Origin: Bacillota bacterium
GTDB lineage: Bacteria; Bacillota; Clostridia; Lachnospirales; Cellulosilyticaceae
Direction of reading: 5' to 3'
DNA length: 12,265 nt
Assembly (NCBI GenBank): GCA_023393125.1
Contig: JAEWMQ010000006.1
Span: 1-12,265, forward strand
Shown: positions 5,327 through 12,265 of the stretch, piece after piece
Numbering within the stretch: the stretch's first letter is position 1
Layout of the letters: each line of letters begins with the position of its first letter
Program-made: the position numbers and the translations under genes
The notes under the pieces: generated by a model
What the model was told of the DNA's origin: nothing
What the model saw: the letters and a program-made list of their open reading frames with translations, nothing else
Databases searched by the model: none

Positions 5327-7366
5327 ATGAATATTAAAAAGTACAATAAGTTATTAGCCATATGTTTAGCTTTCACTATGATGATAACCATAGGTGTAGC
5401 TAATAAAGTCAGTGCAGCAACAACTGAGACCACACTTTTAAATACATACGGGGAAATGTTCGGGAAAATAGGAGCTTCAGTTGTTTATGATGAATTATAT
5501 AATGCGAATGCATTTAATGCTTTAAAGAAAGAATACAATAGCACAACCATAGGCAATGAAATGAAGCCAGATTATGTTTTAAGTAGTTGGTCACCTACTT
5601 TAATTTCTGTAGCAGAAGCTAAGAAATTAGGTTACTATATTCCAAGTAATTATACAGAAAGTACAGTGCCAAAACTTAACTTTAATCAAGTAGATAATGT
5701 TTTAAAAACTTGTTATGAAAATGGTATAGCCTTACGTGCGCATACTTTAGTATGGCATTCACAAACACCAGATTGGTATTTTAGAAGCGGCTATAACAAA
5801 AATAGTGGTTATGTTAGTCAAGCAGTCATGGATGCACGTTTAGAGTTTTACGTTAAGACTTATATGAACCATGTGTATTCAAGTAAGTATGGAAGTGTTG
5901 TTTATGCATGGGATGTGGTAAATGAGTATTTACATGCTGATTCTAAATCAGGTTGGATACAAATTTATGGTTCTGTAAATACAAAAGCAAGCTTTGTTAA
6001 AAAAGCTTTCCAATTTGCCAATCAGGTACTTGCTGAACGTGGACTTACAAATTCTGTAAGCTTGTTCTATAATGATTACAATACATATATGGTGTCTGAT
6101 AAAATTGTTGAATTAGTTAAGTTTATTAATAGTGATAAGAAAATTTGTAATGGTGTAGGCATGCAGTCACATGTAGGAACAAATTTTCCAAGTGTATCTT
6201 ATTACATGGATGCTGTAAAGAAGTTTACAAATGCTGGATTTGAAATTCAAATTACGGAGTTAGACATTGCTAATACATCTGATCAGGCACAAGCGGATTA
6301 TTGCTATAATCTTTTTTCAGAATTAATCAAAGCTAAGAAAGCTGGCTCCAATATTACAGGTATTACTTTCTGGGGACTTGCAGATAGTAATTCATGGATT
6401 GCAAAAGATAATCCATTATTATATAAGACTGTTGGTGGAACACCAAAAGCATCTTACTATTCTGTTTTAAAAGCTTATACAGATTCAGGAAGCCAAGTTG
6501 GACCAACTCCAACACCAACACCAAGCCCAACACCAAGCCCAACACCAAGCCCAACACCAACACCAAATGCAAATTATGCAACTTTACAAGAGGGTTGGTA
6601 TTACATTAAAAATGTCAATGCCCAAAAGTATCTTCAGGTAAAAGATAATGTAGGAGCCAATGGTCAAAATGTAGAAATTGGTACTGGCACAGGTGTGTCA
6701 GGACAAAAATGGCAACTTGTGAATAAAGGCGACGGTTATGTGACCCTTAAAAATGGCAATGGCTATATGTTAGATGTTGCTAATGGTAAAGATGAAAATG
6801 GTACCAATATCCAAACCTATGAAGCCAATAACACAAGTGCACAATTATTTAAAGTATTAACAACTTCACAAAAAGATGTTTACGGTATTGTCTTAAAATG
6901 TACAACAGATACTAAAGGTTTAGATGTATCTAATAAAGCCACAACAGATGGTTCTAATATACAAGCTTATGCATATTATGGTGCCACTAATCAAACATGG
7001 GTATTTGAATCTTGCACAGCACCAGGTGGTAGTAATCCAGAAATCCCAACTGAACCAGAAACACCACAAACAGGTGATGTAGTTAAAGTGAAAATCGTAT
7101 CAGATTGGAATGCAGGAGCAACAGCCAACATTACAGTAACCAACTTAACAGGCAAAGCGTTAAACGGCTGGACCTGTACCTTTACCCTAGACCGCCCTAT
7201 TGCATCACTTTGGTGTGCAACACTTGTAAGTCAAGTAGGTAACACCTATACGGTTTCTAATCCAGATTGGCAGCCTAATTTAGCAGCAGGGGAAAGCTAT
7301 ACCTTTGGCTGTAATCTAGGAAGTGGCCCTGCAATTGTAACAGCTACAAATGCTTCTTTAAAGTAG
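5327..7366 (+). CDS. Secreted GH10 endo-1,4-beta-xylanase with ricin-type and CBM2-like modules
   Basis: The 679-residue enzyme would cut the xylan backbone outside the cell. After a signal peptide (about 1-31, ending KVSA) comes a GH10 barrel (about 33-383). It has HTLVWHSQ, the acid/base Glu200 in WDVVNE, and the nucleophile Glu311 in ITELD. A Pro-Thr/Pro-Ser linker (393-413) leads to a ricin-B/CBM13-like domain (about 415-563, with QKWQLVNKG and NQTWVF beta-trefoil motifs). A short Pro-rich linker and a CBM2-like module (583-679) follow. The start at 5327 is preferred because AGGAG (5313-5317) is 9 bases away; the ATG at 5318 directly abuts that site and would add only three residues. It has no dockerin or surface-anchor motif. 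It lies between the esterase and GH5 genes and was probably transcribed with them. Confidence 0.93.
   Translation: MNIKKYNKLLAICLAFTMMITIGVANKVSAATTETTLLNTYGEMFGKIGASVVYDELYNANAFNALKKEYNSTTIGNEMKPDYVLSSWSPTLISVAEAKKLGYYIPSNYTESTVPKLNFNQVDNVLKTCYENGIALRAHTLVWHSQTPDWYFRSGYNKNSGYVSQAVMDARLEFYVKTYMNHVYSSKYGSVVYAWDVVNEYLHADSKSGWIQIYGSVNTKASFVKKAFQFANQVLAERGLTNSVSLFYNDYNTYMVSDKIVELVKFINSDKKICNGVGMQSHVGTNFPSVSYYMDAVKKFTNAGFEIQITELDIANTSDQAQADYCYNLFSELIKAKKAGSNITGITFWGLADSNSWIAKDNPLLYKTVGGTPKASYYSVLKAYTDSGSQVGPTPTPTPSPTPSPTPSPTPTPNANYATLQEGWYYIKNVNAQKYLQVKDNVGANGQNVEIGTGTGVSGQKWQLVNKGDGYVTLKNGNGYMLDVANGKDENGTNIQTYEANNTSAQLFKVLTTSQKDVYGIVLKCTTDTKGLDVSNKATTDGSNIQAYAYYGATNQTWVFESCTAPGGSNPEIPTEPETPQTGDVVKVKIVSDWNAGATANITVTNLTGKALNGWTCTFTLDRPIASLWCATLVSQVGNTYTVSNPDWQPNLAAGESYTFGCNLGSGPAIVTATNASLK
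6503..6565 (+). repeat. Pro-Thr/Pro-Ser linker repeat in the GH10 gene
   Basis: In-frame repeats of CCAACACCAAGC and CCAACACCAACA type encode alternating Pro-Thr and Pro-Ser (residues 393-413). This is a flexible interdomain linker. Changes in copy number would keep frame if whole 6- or 12-base units are gained or lost. Confidence 0.85.
6572..7015 (+). repeat. Ricin-type (CBM13-like) module, copy 1, in the GH10 gene
   Basis: This 444-base module (148 residues, from NYATLQEGWYY to FESC) is matched without length change by 10757-11200 in the GH43 gene. Stretches of more than 50 bases are identical, for instance around 6783-6835. The beta-trefoil QxW-like motifs suggest sugar binding. Which sugar cannot be read from the sequence. 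Confidence 0.8.
7073..7363 (+). repeat. CBM2-like module, copy 1, in the GH10 gene
   Basis: This 291-base, 97-residue C-terminal module starts GDVVKVKIVSDW. Trp residues in SDW, NGW, SLW and PDW and the ANITVTN strand match the CBM2 cellulose/xylan-binding pattern. It has a third cysteine (Cys630, LWCAT) where the two other copies have serine. Confidence 0.8.
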
Positions 7367-7442
7367 GGATATAAGGACAGAAAACCCAAAAGTCAATAAA
7401 AAAATTTAAGAATAAAGTTAACTGATAAAAGGAGGAAAGAGA

Positions 7443-8927
7443 ATGAAAAAAAAGAAGATTTTAAGTATTATTATGGGTTTATGTTTACTTGTAGGTGGAG
7501 GGGCATCTGTTGTTGCATCTGATGTACAGGGAACAATGAGAGATATTACGCCAGCTGCACTTGCAAAAGAAATGACAGCAGGATGGAATTTAGGCAATTC
7601 ATTAGATGCTTATGGTGCGTATTCCTTAAATAATGAAACTTATTGGGGGAATCCTAAAACAACCAAAGCTATGATTGATGCTGTTAAAAATGAGGGATTT
7701 AACACCATTAGAATTCCTGTTTCATGGGGAGAACATGTAGGAAGTGCACCTAACTACACTATAGATACAGCATGGATGAATCGTGTACAGGAAGTAGTAG
7801 ACTATGCTATGGCAGATGGTATGTATGTACTACTTGATACACACCACGAAACCGCTTGGTTAAAACCTCAATCATCAGCACTTGATGCTTCTCAAAAAGA
7901 ATTAGTTGCTATTTGGACTCAAATTGCTGAAAGATTTAAAGGCTATGGAGACCACTTACTTTTCGAAGGGATGAATGAGCCAAGAATCGTTGGAAGTAGT
8001 AATGAATGGAGTGGTGGAGATGCAGAAGGTAGAGCTGCAGTTAATGTCTTAAATCAAGCATTCATCGATGCTGTACGTAAAACGGGCGGCAATAATGCCA
8101 AGAGATGTCTCATTATTTGCCCTTATGGCAACAATGGAGATTCTAATGGTCTTATTGATTTTAAGATTCCTAATGATAAAAATATTATGGTTGCTATTCA
8201 TGCTTATACACCTTATGGCTTTACATACAGACCAGAAGGTAACCCAAGCTGGGCGCGTACAACTTGGGATGGCTCAGGAAAAGCTGATATTGAAGCTGTT
8301 ATGAACAAAATTAATGCGGCTCTTATTAGTAAAGGGGTAACCGTTATCATTACAGAATTTGGTGCAGTACATAAAAATAATGAAAGTGAAGTTGTGAAAT
8401 GGGCAAAAGATTATGTGAGTCTTGCAACTCAATATGGCATTAAATGTGTGTGGTGGGATAACAACTATCATAAAAATGATGGAGAATCCTTTGGGTTACT
8501 AGACCGTAATTCATGCACTTGGACGAGAAAGAGTGTGGCAGATACTGTGATTAAATATGCAGGTTCAGAAACGCCAACACCAACGCCAACACCAACGCCA
8601 ACACCAACGCCAACACCAACGCCAACACCAACTGGTGATATAGTTAAGGTGAAAATTGTATCAGACTGGACTTCAGGAGCAACAGCTAATATTACAGTAA
8701 CTAACTTAACAGGTAAAGCATTAAATGGATGGACCTGCACCTTTACCCTAGATCGTCCTATTGCTTCACTTTGGAGTGCAACACTTGTAAGTCAAGTGGG
8801 TAATACTTATACAGTTTCTAATCCTGCTTGGCAGCCTAACTTAGCAGTAGGAGAAAGCTATACCTTTGGCTGTAACCTAGGAAGTGGCCCTGCAACTGTA
8901 ACAGCTACAAATGCTTCTTTGAAGTAG
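7443..8927 (+). CDS. Secreted GH5 endoglucanase with C-terminal CBM2-like module
   Basis: The 494-residue secreted cellulase would hydrolyse internal beta-1,4 bonds of cellulose or mixed-linkage glucan. A signal peptide ends near residue 25 (SVVA). The GH5 barrel (about 34-372) shows AGWNLGNSLDA, WGNPKTT, NTIRIPVSW, DTHHE, the acid/base Glu179 in MNEPR, HAYTPY, the nucleophile Glu305 in ITEFGA, and CVWWDN. The motif set resembles subfamily GH5_4, some members of which also act on xyloglucan or mannan. A Pro-Thr linker (377-396) joins it to a CBM2-like module (398-494). AAAGGAGG (7428-7435) lies 7 bases before the ATG. It follows the GH10 gene by 76 bases without a visible terminator, so it is probably the last gene of the esterase-GH10-GH5 operon, which ends at the hairpin 8943-8989. 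Confidence 0.93.
   Translation: MKKKKILSIIMGLCLLVGGGASVVASDVQGTMRDITPAALAKEMTAGWNLGNSLDAYGAYSLNNETYWGNPKTTKAMIDAVKNEGFNTIRIPVSWGEHVGSAPNYTIDTAWMNRVQEVVDYAMADGMYVLLDTHHETAWLKPQSSALDASQKELVAIWTQIAERFKGYGDHLLFEGMNEPRIVGSSNEWSGGDAEGRAAVNVLNQAFIDAVRKTGGNNAKRCLIICPYGNNGDSNGLIDFKIPNDKNIMVAIHAYTPYGFTYRPEGNPSWARTTWDGSGKADIEAVMNKINAALISKGVTVIITEFGAVHKNNESEVVKWAKDYVSLATQYGIKCVWWDNNYHKNDGESFGLLDRNSCTWTRKSVADTVIKYAGSETPTPTPTPTPTPTPTPTPTPTGDIVKVKIVSDWTSGATANITVTNLTGKALNGWTCTFTLDRPIASLWSATLVSQVGNTYTVSNPAWQPNLAVGESYTFGCNLGSGPATVTATNASLK
8571..8630 (+). repeat. Five exact 12-base tandem repeats encoding the GH5 linker
   Basis: The unit ACGCCAACACCA occurs five times in a row without any change, encoding Thr-Pro-Thr-Pro. 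Exact DNA identity, including the alternation of ACG and ACA codons, suggests recent slippage expansion. Gain or loss of a unit alters linker length by four residues without a frameshift. Confidence 0.95.
8634..8924 (+). repeat. CBM2-like module, copy 2, in the GH5 gene
   Basis: This 291-base module has the same length as copies 1 and 3. It differs from the first mainly at synonymous sites and at a few residues (SDWTSG for SDWNAG, PAW for PDW, AVGES for AAGES). It shares an 84-base identical tract (8664-8747) with copy 3. Confidence 0.8.
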
Positions 8928-8942
8928 GAAAGTCATTCGTTC

Positions 8943-8989
8943 AAAAATACCGTATTGCCGCTCTAAGGGATTGGAAATACGGTATTTTT
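8943..8989 (+). terminator. Terminator at the end of the esterase-GH10-GH5 operon
   Basis: A perfect 14-base inverted repeat (8943-8956 with 8976-8989) begins AAAAATACCG and ends CGGTATTTTT, around a 19-base loop. It lies 15 bases after the GH5 stop codon and separates the operon from the GH43 gene. Confidence 0.85.
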
Positions 8990-9064
8990 ATACAATTATT
9001 TAGTGAATACATCGATGATTCTAAATAAAGGAAGATACTTATACCTGAGTGAAGGAGGAAAAAT

Positions 9065-11551
9065 ATGCGGGTGAAAAAGTTACTAAAAATAATAAGAAAA
9101 AAGGTGCTAAAAGTGAGTGCAGTAGGGATGTGTCTAGCAATGATGGCTACTATGAATATAGGGAAGATCTGGGCAAGTGCCTCATCAGATCATGGTAATG
9201 ATACCTTTAGTAATCCAGTTATTTATGCAGACGTACCTGATAATAGTGTTATACGTGTAGGAGATACTTACTATATGGCGAGTACAACCATGCACTTATC
9301 ACCAGGTTGTCCGATTATGAAATCTAAAGACTTGGTGAATTGGGAAATTGTAAATTATGTATATGATACACTGGCAAATACAGAAAGTACCAACCTTCAA
9401 AATGGTAAAAATATGTATGGGAAAGGCTCTTGGGCTGCAAGTTTAAAATACAACAAAGGGACCTACTATATAAGTTTTATGTCCTATACTACAGGGAAGA
9501 CTTATATTTATCAGACTAAAGACATTGAGCAAGGGACATGGCGTAAATTTGAAATAAATGGTTGTTATCATGATATGTCACTTTTGTTTGATGAGGATAA
9601 TAGGGTATATATGCTTTATGGTGCTACAGATATTAAATATGTAGAATTAAATTCAGATGTGACAGGTATTAAACCAGGTGGAGCAAGTGGTACCTTATTT
9701 AGTGGCAAAAACCTGGTTGGAAACAGTTTGTTTGAAGGAACACAGGTTATGAAGTTAAATGGCTATTATTATGTGTTTAATATTAGTTGGCCAAGTGATA
9801 AGCCTCGTACACAATATGTGAGTCGTAGCAAATCTTTGAATGGGCCTTGGGAATCAAGAATCGTTCTACAAGATAATTTTGAGTATATAGGTGGCGTAGC
9901 ACAAGGCAGTATTATCGATACAATAGAGGGTAAATGGTATGGATTATTATTTCAAGATCATGGCCCTGTAGGTCGATGTCCTATATTAGTACCTGTGACC
10001 TTTATTAATGGTTGGCCTATGATGGGAACTAACGGTAAAGTAGAAAAGGTAATGAATAAGCCAGTGAGTATTAATGAGGAGCAAACCATTGTTAAATCAG
10101 ATGAATTTGATGGCACAAACAGTGGTAAGACGTATATTTCTGGTTTAGGACTTGCATGGCAATGGAATCATAATCCCGATAATAGTAATTGGTCATTAAA
10201 AGAAAAAGAGGGAAATTTAAGATTAAAAACAGTAGGGATTACCAATGCACTTACAAGTGCAAGAAATACATTAACACAAAGGACCTATGGTCCAACCTGC
10301 TCAGGTAAAGTAGCTATAGATGTAAGTAATATGAAAAATGGAGATGTAGCAGGTCTAGCAGCTTTTGCTTATAAGTATGGTTATGTAGGCGTTAAAATGG
10401 AAAATGGATTCAAGAAAATAGTGATGGTTAACGCTTCTAATAACTCAATGCCACAAGAAATTCAAAGTGTTAATTTAACAGGGAATAAAGTTTATTTTAA
10501 AATTGACTTTAACTTTGAAAGTGGCAATCAAGCAAAATTTTATTATAGTATAGATGGTTCAAAGTGGAATCAAATTGGAAATGTTCTTAATATGCAATAT
10601 GGTTTAGAACACTTTATGGGATATCGTTTTGGACTATTTAACTATGCTACTCAAACCACAGGTGGTTATGTAGATTTTGATTATTTTAGGGTGTCAGATG
10701 AATTAAAAGGCGAAAGTACAGAACCATTAGAGGAAGACATTACTAAGCCCAATCCTAATTACGCCACACTAAAGGAGGGTTGGTATTATATTAAAAATAT
10801 CAATGCAGAAAAGTATCTCCAAGTAAAAGATAATAAGGGTGCAAATGGACAAAATGTAGAAATTGGCAGCGGCACAGGTGTTGCAGGTCAAAAATGGCAA
10901 CTTGTTAATAAGGGTGAGGGTTATGTGACCCTTAAAAACGGCAATGGTTATATGCTAGACGTTGCCAATGGTAAAGATGAAAATGGTACCAATATCCAAA
11001 CCTATGAAGCCAATAACACCAGTGCGCAATTATTTAAAGTGGTACCTACTTCAGAAAAAGATGTTTACGGCATTGTCTTAAAATGTACAACAGATACTAA
11101 GGGGTTAGATGTATCTAATAAAGCTACAACAGATGGTGCGAATGTACAAGCCTATGCTTACTATGGTGGCACTAATCAAACATGGGTATTTGAGTCTTGT
11201 CAAGCGCCAGGTAGCAGTATACCAGAAACACCAACTACTCCAGAAATACCACAAACAGGTGATATAGTTAAAGTGACAATCGTATCTGACTGGACTTCAG
11301 GAGCAACAGCTAATATTACAGTAACTAACTTAACAGGTAAAGCATTAAATGGATGGACCTGCACCTTTACCATAGACCGCCCTATTGCATCACTTTGGAG
11401 TGCAACACTTGTAAGTCAAGTAGGTAATACCTATACGGTTTCTAATCCAGATTGGCAGCCTAATTTAGCAGTAGGAGAAAGCTATACCTTTGGCTGTAAT
11501 CTAGGAAGTGGCCCAGCCACGGTAACAGTTACAGGGCAAACACTTAAGTAG
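9065..11551 (+). CDS. Secreted GH43 beta-xylosidase/arabinofuranosidase with beta-sandwich, ricin-type and CBM2-like modules
   Basis: The 828-residue secreted enzyme would release xylose or arabinose from xylan fragments. A long basic signal peptide ends near ASA (residue 39). The GH43 five-bladed propeller (about 48-340) shows the probable base Asp59 in DVPDNSVIRVG, Asp170 in HDMSLLFDED, and the acid Glu224 in FEGTQVM, plus LLFQDHGPVGRCPI. Residues about 350-555 look like the concanavalin-type beta-sandwich that follows many GH43 xylosidases (SDEFDG, YGLEHFMGYRFGLF, VDFDYF). Then come a short acidic linker, a ricin-B-type module (565-712) and a CBM2-like module (732-828). Xylosidase versus arabinofuranosidase cannot be settled by eye. 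AAGGAGG (9052-9058) lies 6 bases before the ATG. It follows a terminator, so it probably has its own promoter, which I cannot place with confidence in the 75 bases before it. Confidence 0.9.
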   Translation: MRVKKLLKIIRKKVLKVSAVGMCLAMMATMNIGKIWASASSDHGNDTFSNPVIYADVPDNSVIRVGDTYYMASTTMHLSPGCPIMKSKDLVNWEIVNYVYDTLANTESTNLQNGKNMYGKGSWAASLKYNKGTYYISFMSYTTGKTYIYQTKDIEQGTWRKFEINGCYHDMSLLFDEDNRVYMLYGATDIKYVELNSDVTGIKPGGASGTLFSGKNLVGNSLFEGTQVMKLNGYYYVFNISWPSDKPRTQYVSRSKSLNGPWESRIVLQDNFEYIGGVAQGSIIDTIEGKWYGLLFQDHGPVGRCPILVPVTFINGWPMMGTNGKVEKVMNKPVSINEEQTIVKSDEFDGTNSGKTYISGLGLAWQWNHNPDNSNWSLKEKEGNLRLKTVGITNALTSARNTLTQRTYGPTCSGKVAIDVSNMKNGDVAGLAAFAYKYGYVGVKMENGFKKIVMVNASNNSMPQEIQSVNLTGNKVYFKIDFNFESGNQAKFYYSIDGSKWNQIGNVLNMQYGLEHFMGYRFGLFNYATQTTGGYVDFDYFRVSDELKGESTEPLEEDITKPNPNYATLKEGWYYIKNINAEKYLQVKDNKGANGQNVEIGSGTGVAGQKWQLVNKGEGYVTLKNGNGYMLDVANGKDENGTNIQTYEANNTSAQLFKVVPTSEKDVYGIVLKCTTDTKGLDVSNKATTDGANVQAYAYYGGTNQTWVFESCQAPGSSIPETPTTPEIPQTGDIVKVTIVSDWTSGATANITVTNLTGKALNGWTCTFTIDRPIASLWSATLVSQVGNTYTVSNPDWQPNLAVGESYTFGCNLGSGPATVTVTGQTLK
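10757..11200 (+). repeat. Ricin-type (CBM13-like) module, copy 2, in the GH43 gene
   Basis: This module has the same 444-base length as the copy in the GH10 gene (6572-7015), with no indel and very high identity. The proteins differ mainly at single residues such as NVNAQK versus NINAEK and TTSQKD versus PTSEKD. It points to duplication within the locus or exchange between the two genes. Confidence 0.8.
11258..11548 (+). repeat. CBM2-like module, copy 3, in the GH43 gene; mosaic of copies 1 and 2
   Basis: This 291-base module has one tract identical to the GH5 copy (11288-11371 = 8664-8747) and two identical to the GH10 copy (11373-11398 = 7188-7213; 11430-11471 = 7245-7286). The end differs from both others (VTGQTLK in place of ATNASLK). 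Confidence 0.8.
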
Positions 11552-11651
11552 CTTACAAGACATTAGTTATACAACTACTTTTTATGGTATTTCTAATAGG
11601 TTAGATACAGAACAATAGGACGTCTTAGTAAAATATATATTTTATTTGGGT

Positions 11652-11700
11652 AATAGTATAATTTTTAGATAAAAAATCTAATAATTATACTATTTTTTTT
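11652..11700 (+). terminator. Terminator after the GH43 gene
   Basis: AATAGTATAATT (11652-11663) pairs with AATTATACTATT (11683-11694). The interior TTTAGAT/ATCTAA pairing extends the stem up to a small A-rich loop. A run of T's follows to 11700. It lies 100 bases after the GH43 stop codon. The stem is AT-rich but long. Confidence 0.75.
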
Positions 11701-11724
11701 AATAACAATAAAATAGTATAAAAA

Positions 11725-11753
11725 TTGACAAAAATAATTTATTATATTAAAAT
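11725..11753 (+). promoter_or_regulatory. Promoter TTGACA-17-TAAAAT for the repeat-domain surface protein
   Basis: A perfect TTGACA -35 (11725-11730) lies 17 bases before TAAAAT (11748-11753). A start point near 11760 gives a leader of about 30 bases before the TTG start codon at 11791. Confidence 0.65.
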
Positions 11754-11790
11754 TATTTTGAAAATTAAAACAAAATAAGGGGGGAGAATT

Positions 11791-12265
11791 TTGATTAAAA
11801 AAATAATTTGTTATGTATTAAGTTATGTAGTAATGATTACAACATTAGTACCGTATGAAGTTAAAGCAGCAGAATATGTAGTATCAGAGTACAGTGAGGA
11901 TGTATTATTGAGTGTTCAAGTGGAGGAGTTAATTAAGGGGGGAGTAGTAAGCAAGCAAGAGGTAATCGAGTTTAAGTATAATGGGACAATAGAAGAGGTA
12001 CAGGCAAGTGTGGCTAAAGTTTTAAGTGAAGTAAATAATAATGTGAAAAGCTATAGTATGAGCTATGCACAATTAGGGGAAACGTTGCATGTAAAAATAA
12101 ATTTTACGTATAGAGAGACAACAGTGGAGCCAGAGGTAAATGTAGAGACAGATATAGAAAAGGTAATAAAAGAAGGCGTGCAAAGTAAAAAAGCAGAAGT
12201 AGCATTTAATTATGCAGGGACAATAGAAGAAGTAGGGGCATGTATTAGTAAGGTTTTAGGAGAGA
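11791..12265 (+). CDS. Secreted repeat-domain protein, 3' end cut by the window (partial)
   Basis: An open frame begins with TTG at 11791 and stays open to the last base (158 codons seen). AAGGGGGGAG (11777-11786) lies 4 bases upstream, and a good promoter lies at 11725-11753. No better ATG exists: the one at 11833 would cut the signal peptide. Residues 1 to about 28 are a signal peptide (MIKKIICYVLSYVVMITT..., ending KAA). The rest shows a repeated unit of roughly 70 residues: EELIKGGVVSKQEVIEFKYNGTIEEV is echoed by a second unit with KVIKEGVQSKKAEVAFNYAG and the shared GTIEEV. The first unit closes with LHVKINFTYRE. Similar repeats, from memory, precede transglutaminase-like domains in Firmicute surface proteins, so such a domain may follow beyond the window. 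That is inference. No carbohydrate-active motif is visible, so it need not belong to the xylan cluster. Confidence 0.75.
   Translation, partial: MIKKIICYVLSYVVMITTLVPYEVKAAEYVVSEYSEDVLLSVQVEELIKGGVVSKQEVIEFKYNGTIEEVQASVAKVLSEVNNNVKSYSMSYAQLGETLHVKINFTYRETTVEPEVNVETDIEKVIKEGVQSKKAEVAFNYAGTIEEVGACISKVLGE

Noticed and set aside
8571..8630. Regular 12-base repeats as a CRISPR-like array
   Set aside because: There are no spacers and the units are contiguous; they encode a Pro-Thr linker in frame.
8989..8996. TATACAAT as the -10 box of the GH43 gene
   Set aside because: It overlaps the end of the preceding terminator stem, and the nearest -35-like TTGGAA is only 12 to 14 bases away.
3864..11551. 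Cellulosomal (dockerin-bearing) or S-layer-anchored enzymes
   Set aside because: None of the four enzymes has the duplicated calcium-binding dockerin repeat, SLH repeats or an LPxTG motif. Their C-termini are the catalytic domain (esterase) or CBM2-like modules.

Overview
The window reads as chromosome of a low-GC, anaerobic, plant-fibre-degrading Firmicute. The DNA is AT-rich, ribosome binding sites are strong AGGAGG types, and the secreted glycoside hydrolases carry Pro-Thr linkers and C-terminal cellulose-binding modules. The module style (CBM2-like domains in a Firmicute, no dockerins) fits Cellulosilyticum (formerly Clostridium lentocellum) and relatives; this genus is an inference from memory, not from a search. 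All supported genes lie on the + strand.

Layout. Positions 1-217 hold a long, GC-richer imperfect hairpin directly behind a TATAAT box, a candidate structured RNA or palindromic repeat. Positions 218-544 are AT-rich and carry three promoter-like signals. A small acidic single-pass membrane protein (545-907) ends at an intrinsic terminator. topB, DNA topoisomerase III, follows (1121-3358) and ends at a near-perfect bidirectional terminator (3363-3407). A 450-base gap holds two inverted repeats and a possible 28-codon leader ORF.

Positions 3864-8927 form a likely three-gene fibre-degradation operon: a secreted CBM3-like/feruloyl esterase (CE1), a GH10 endo-xylanase with ricin-type and CBM2-like modules, and a GH5 endoglucanase with a CBM2-like module. 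It closes at a terminator (8943-8989). A separate gene (9065-11551) encodes a secreted GH43 beta-xylosidase/arabinofuranosidase with a beta-sandwich, a ricin-type and a CBM2-like module. After another terminator and a good promoter (TTGACA, 17 bases, TAAAAT), a secreted repeat-domain protein starts at a TTG codon and runs off the window end.

Functionally the cluster covers xylan and cellulose attack. The esterase would remove feruloyl cross-links, GH10 would cut the xylan backbone, GH43 would trim xylo-oligosaccharides or arabinose side chains, and GH5 would cut cellulose. CBM3/CBM2-like modules would hold the free, non-cellulosomal enzymes on the fibre. The three CBM2-like modules are near copies of each other, and the GH43 copy is a mosaic of the other two, which points to recombination or gene conversion inside the locus. 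The strongest candidates for something undescribed are the 5' hairpin element and the ongoing homogenisation of these modules.
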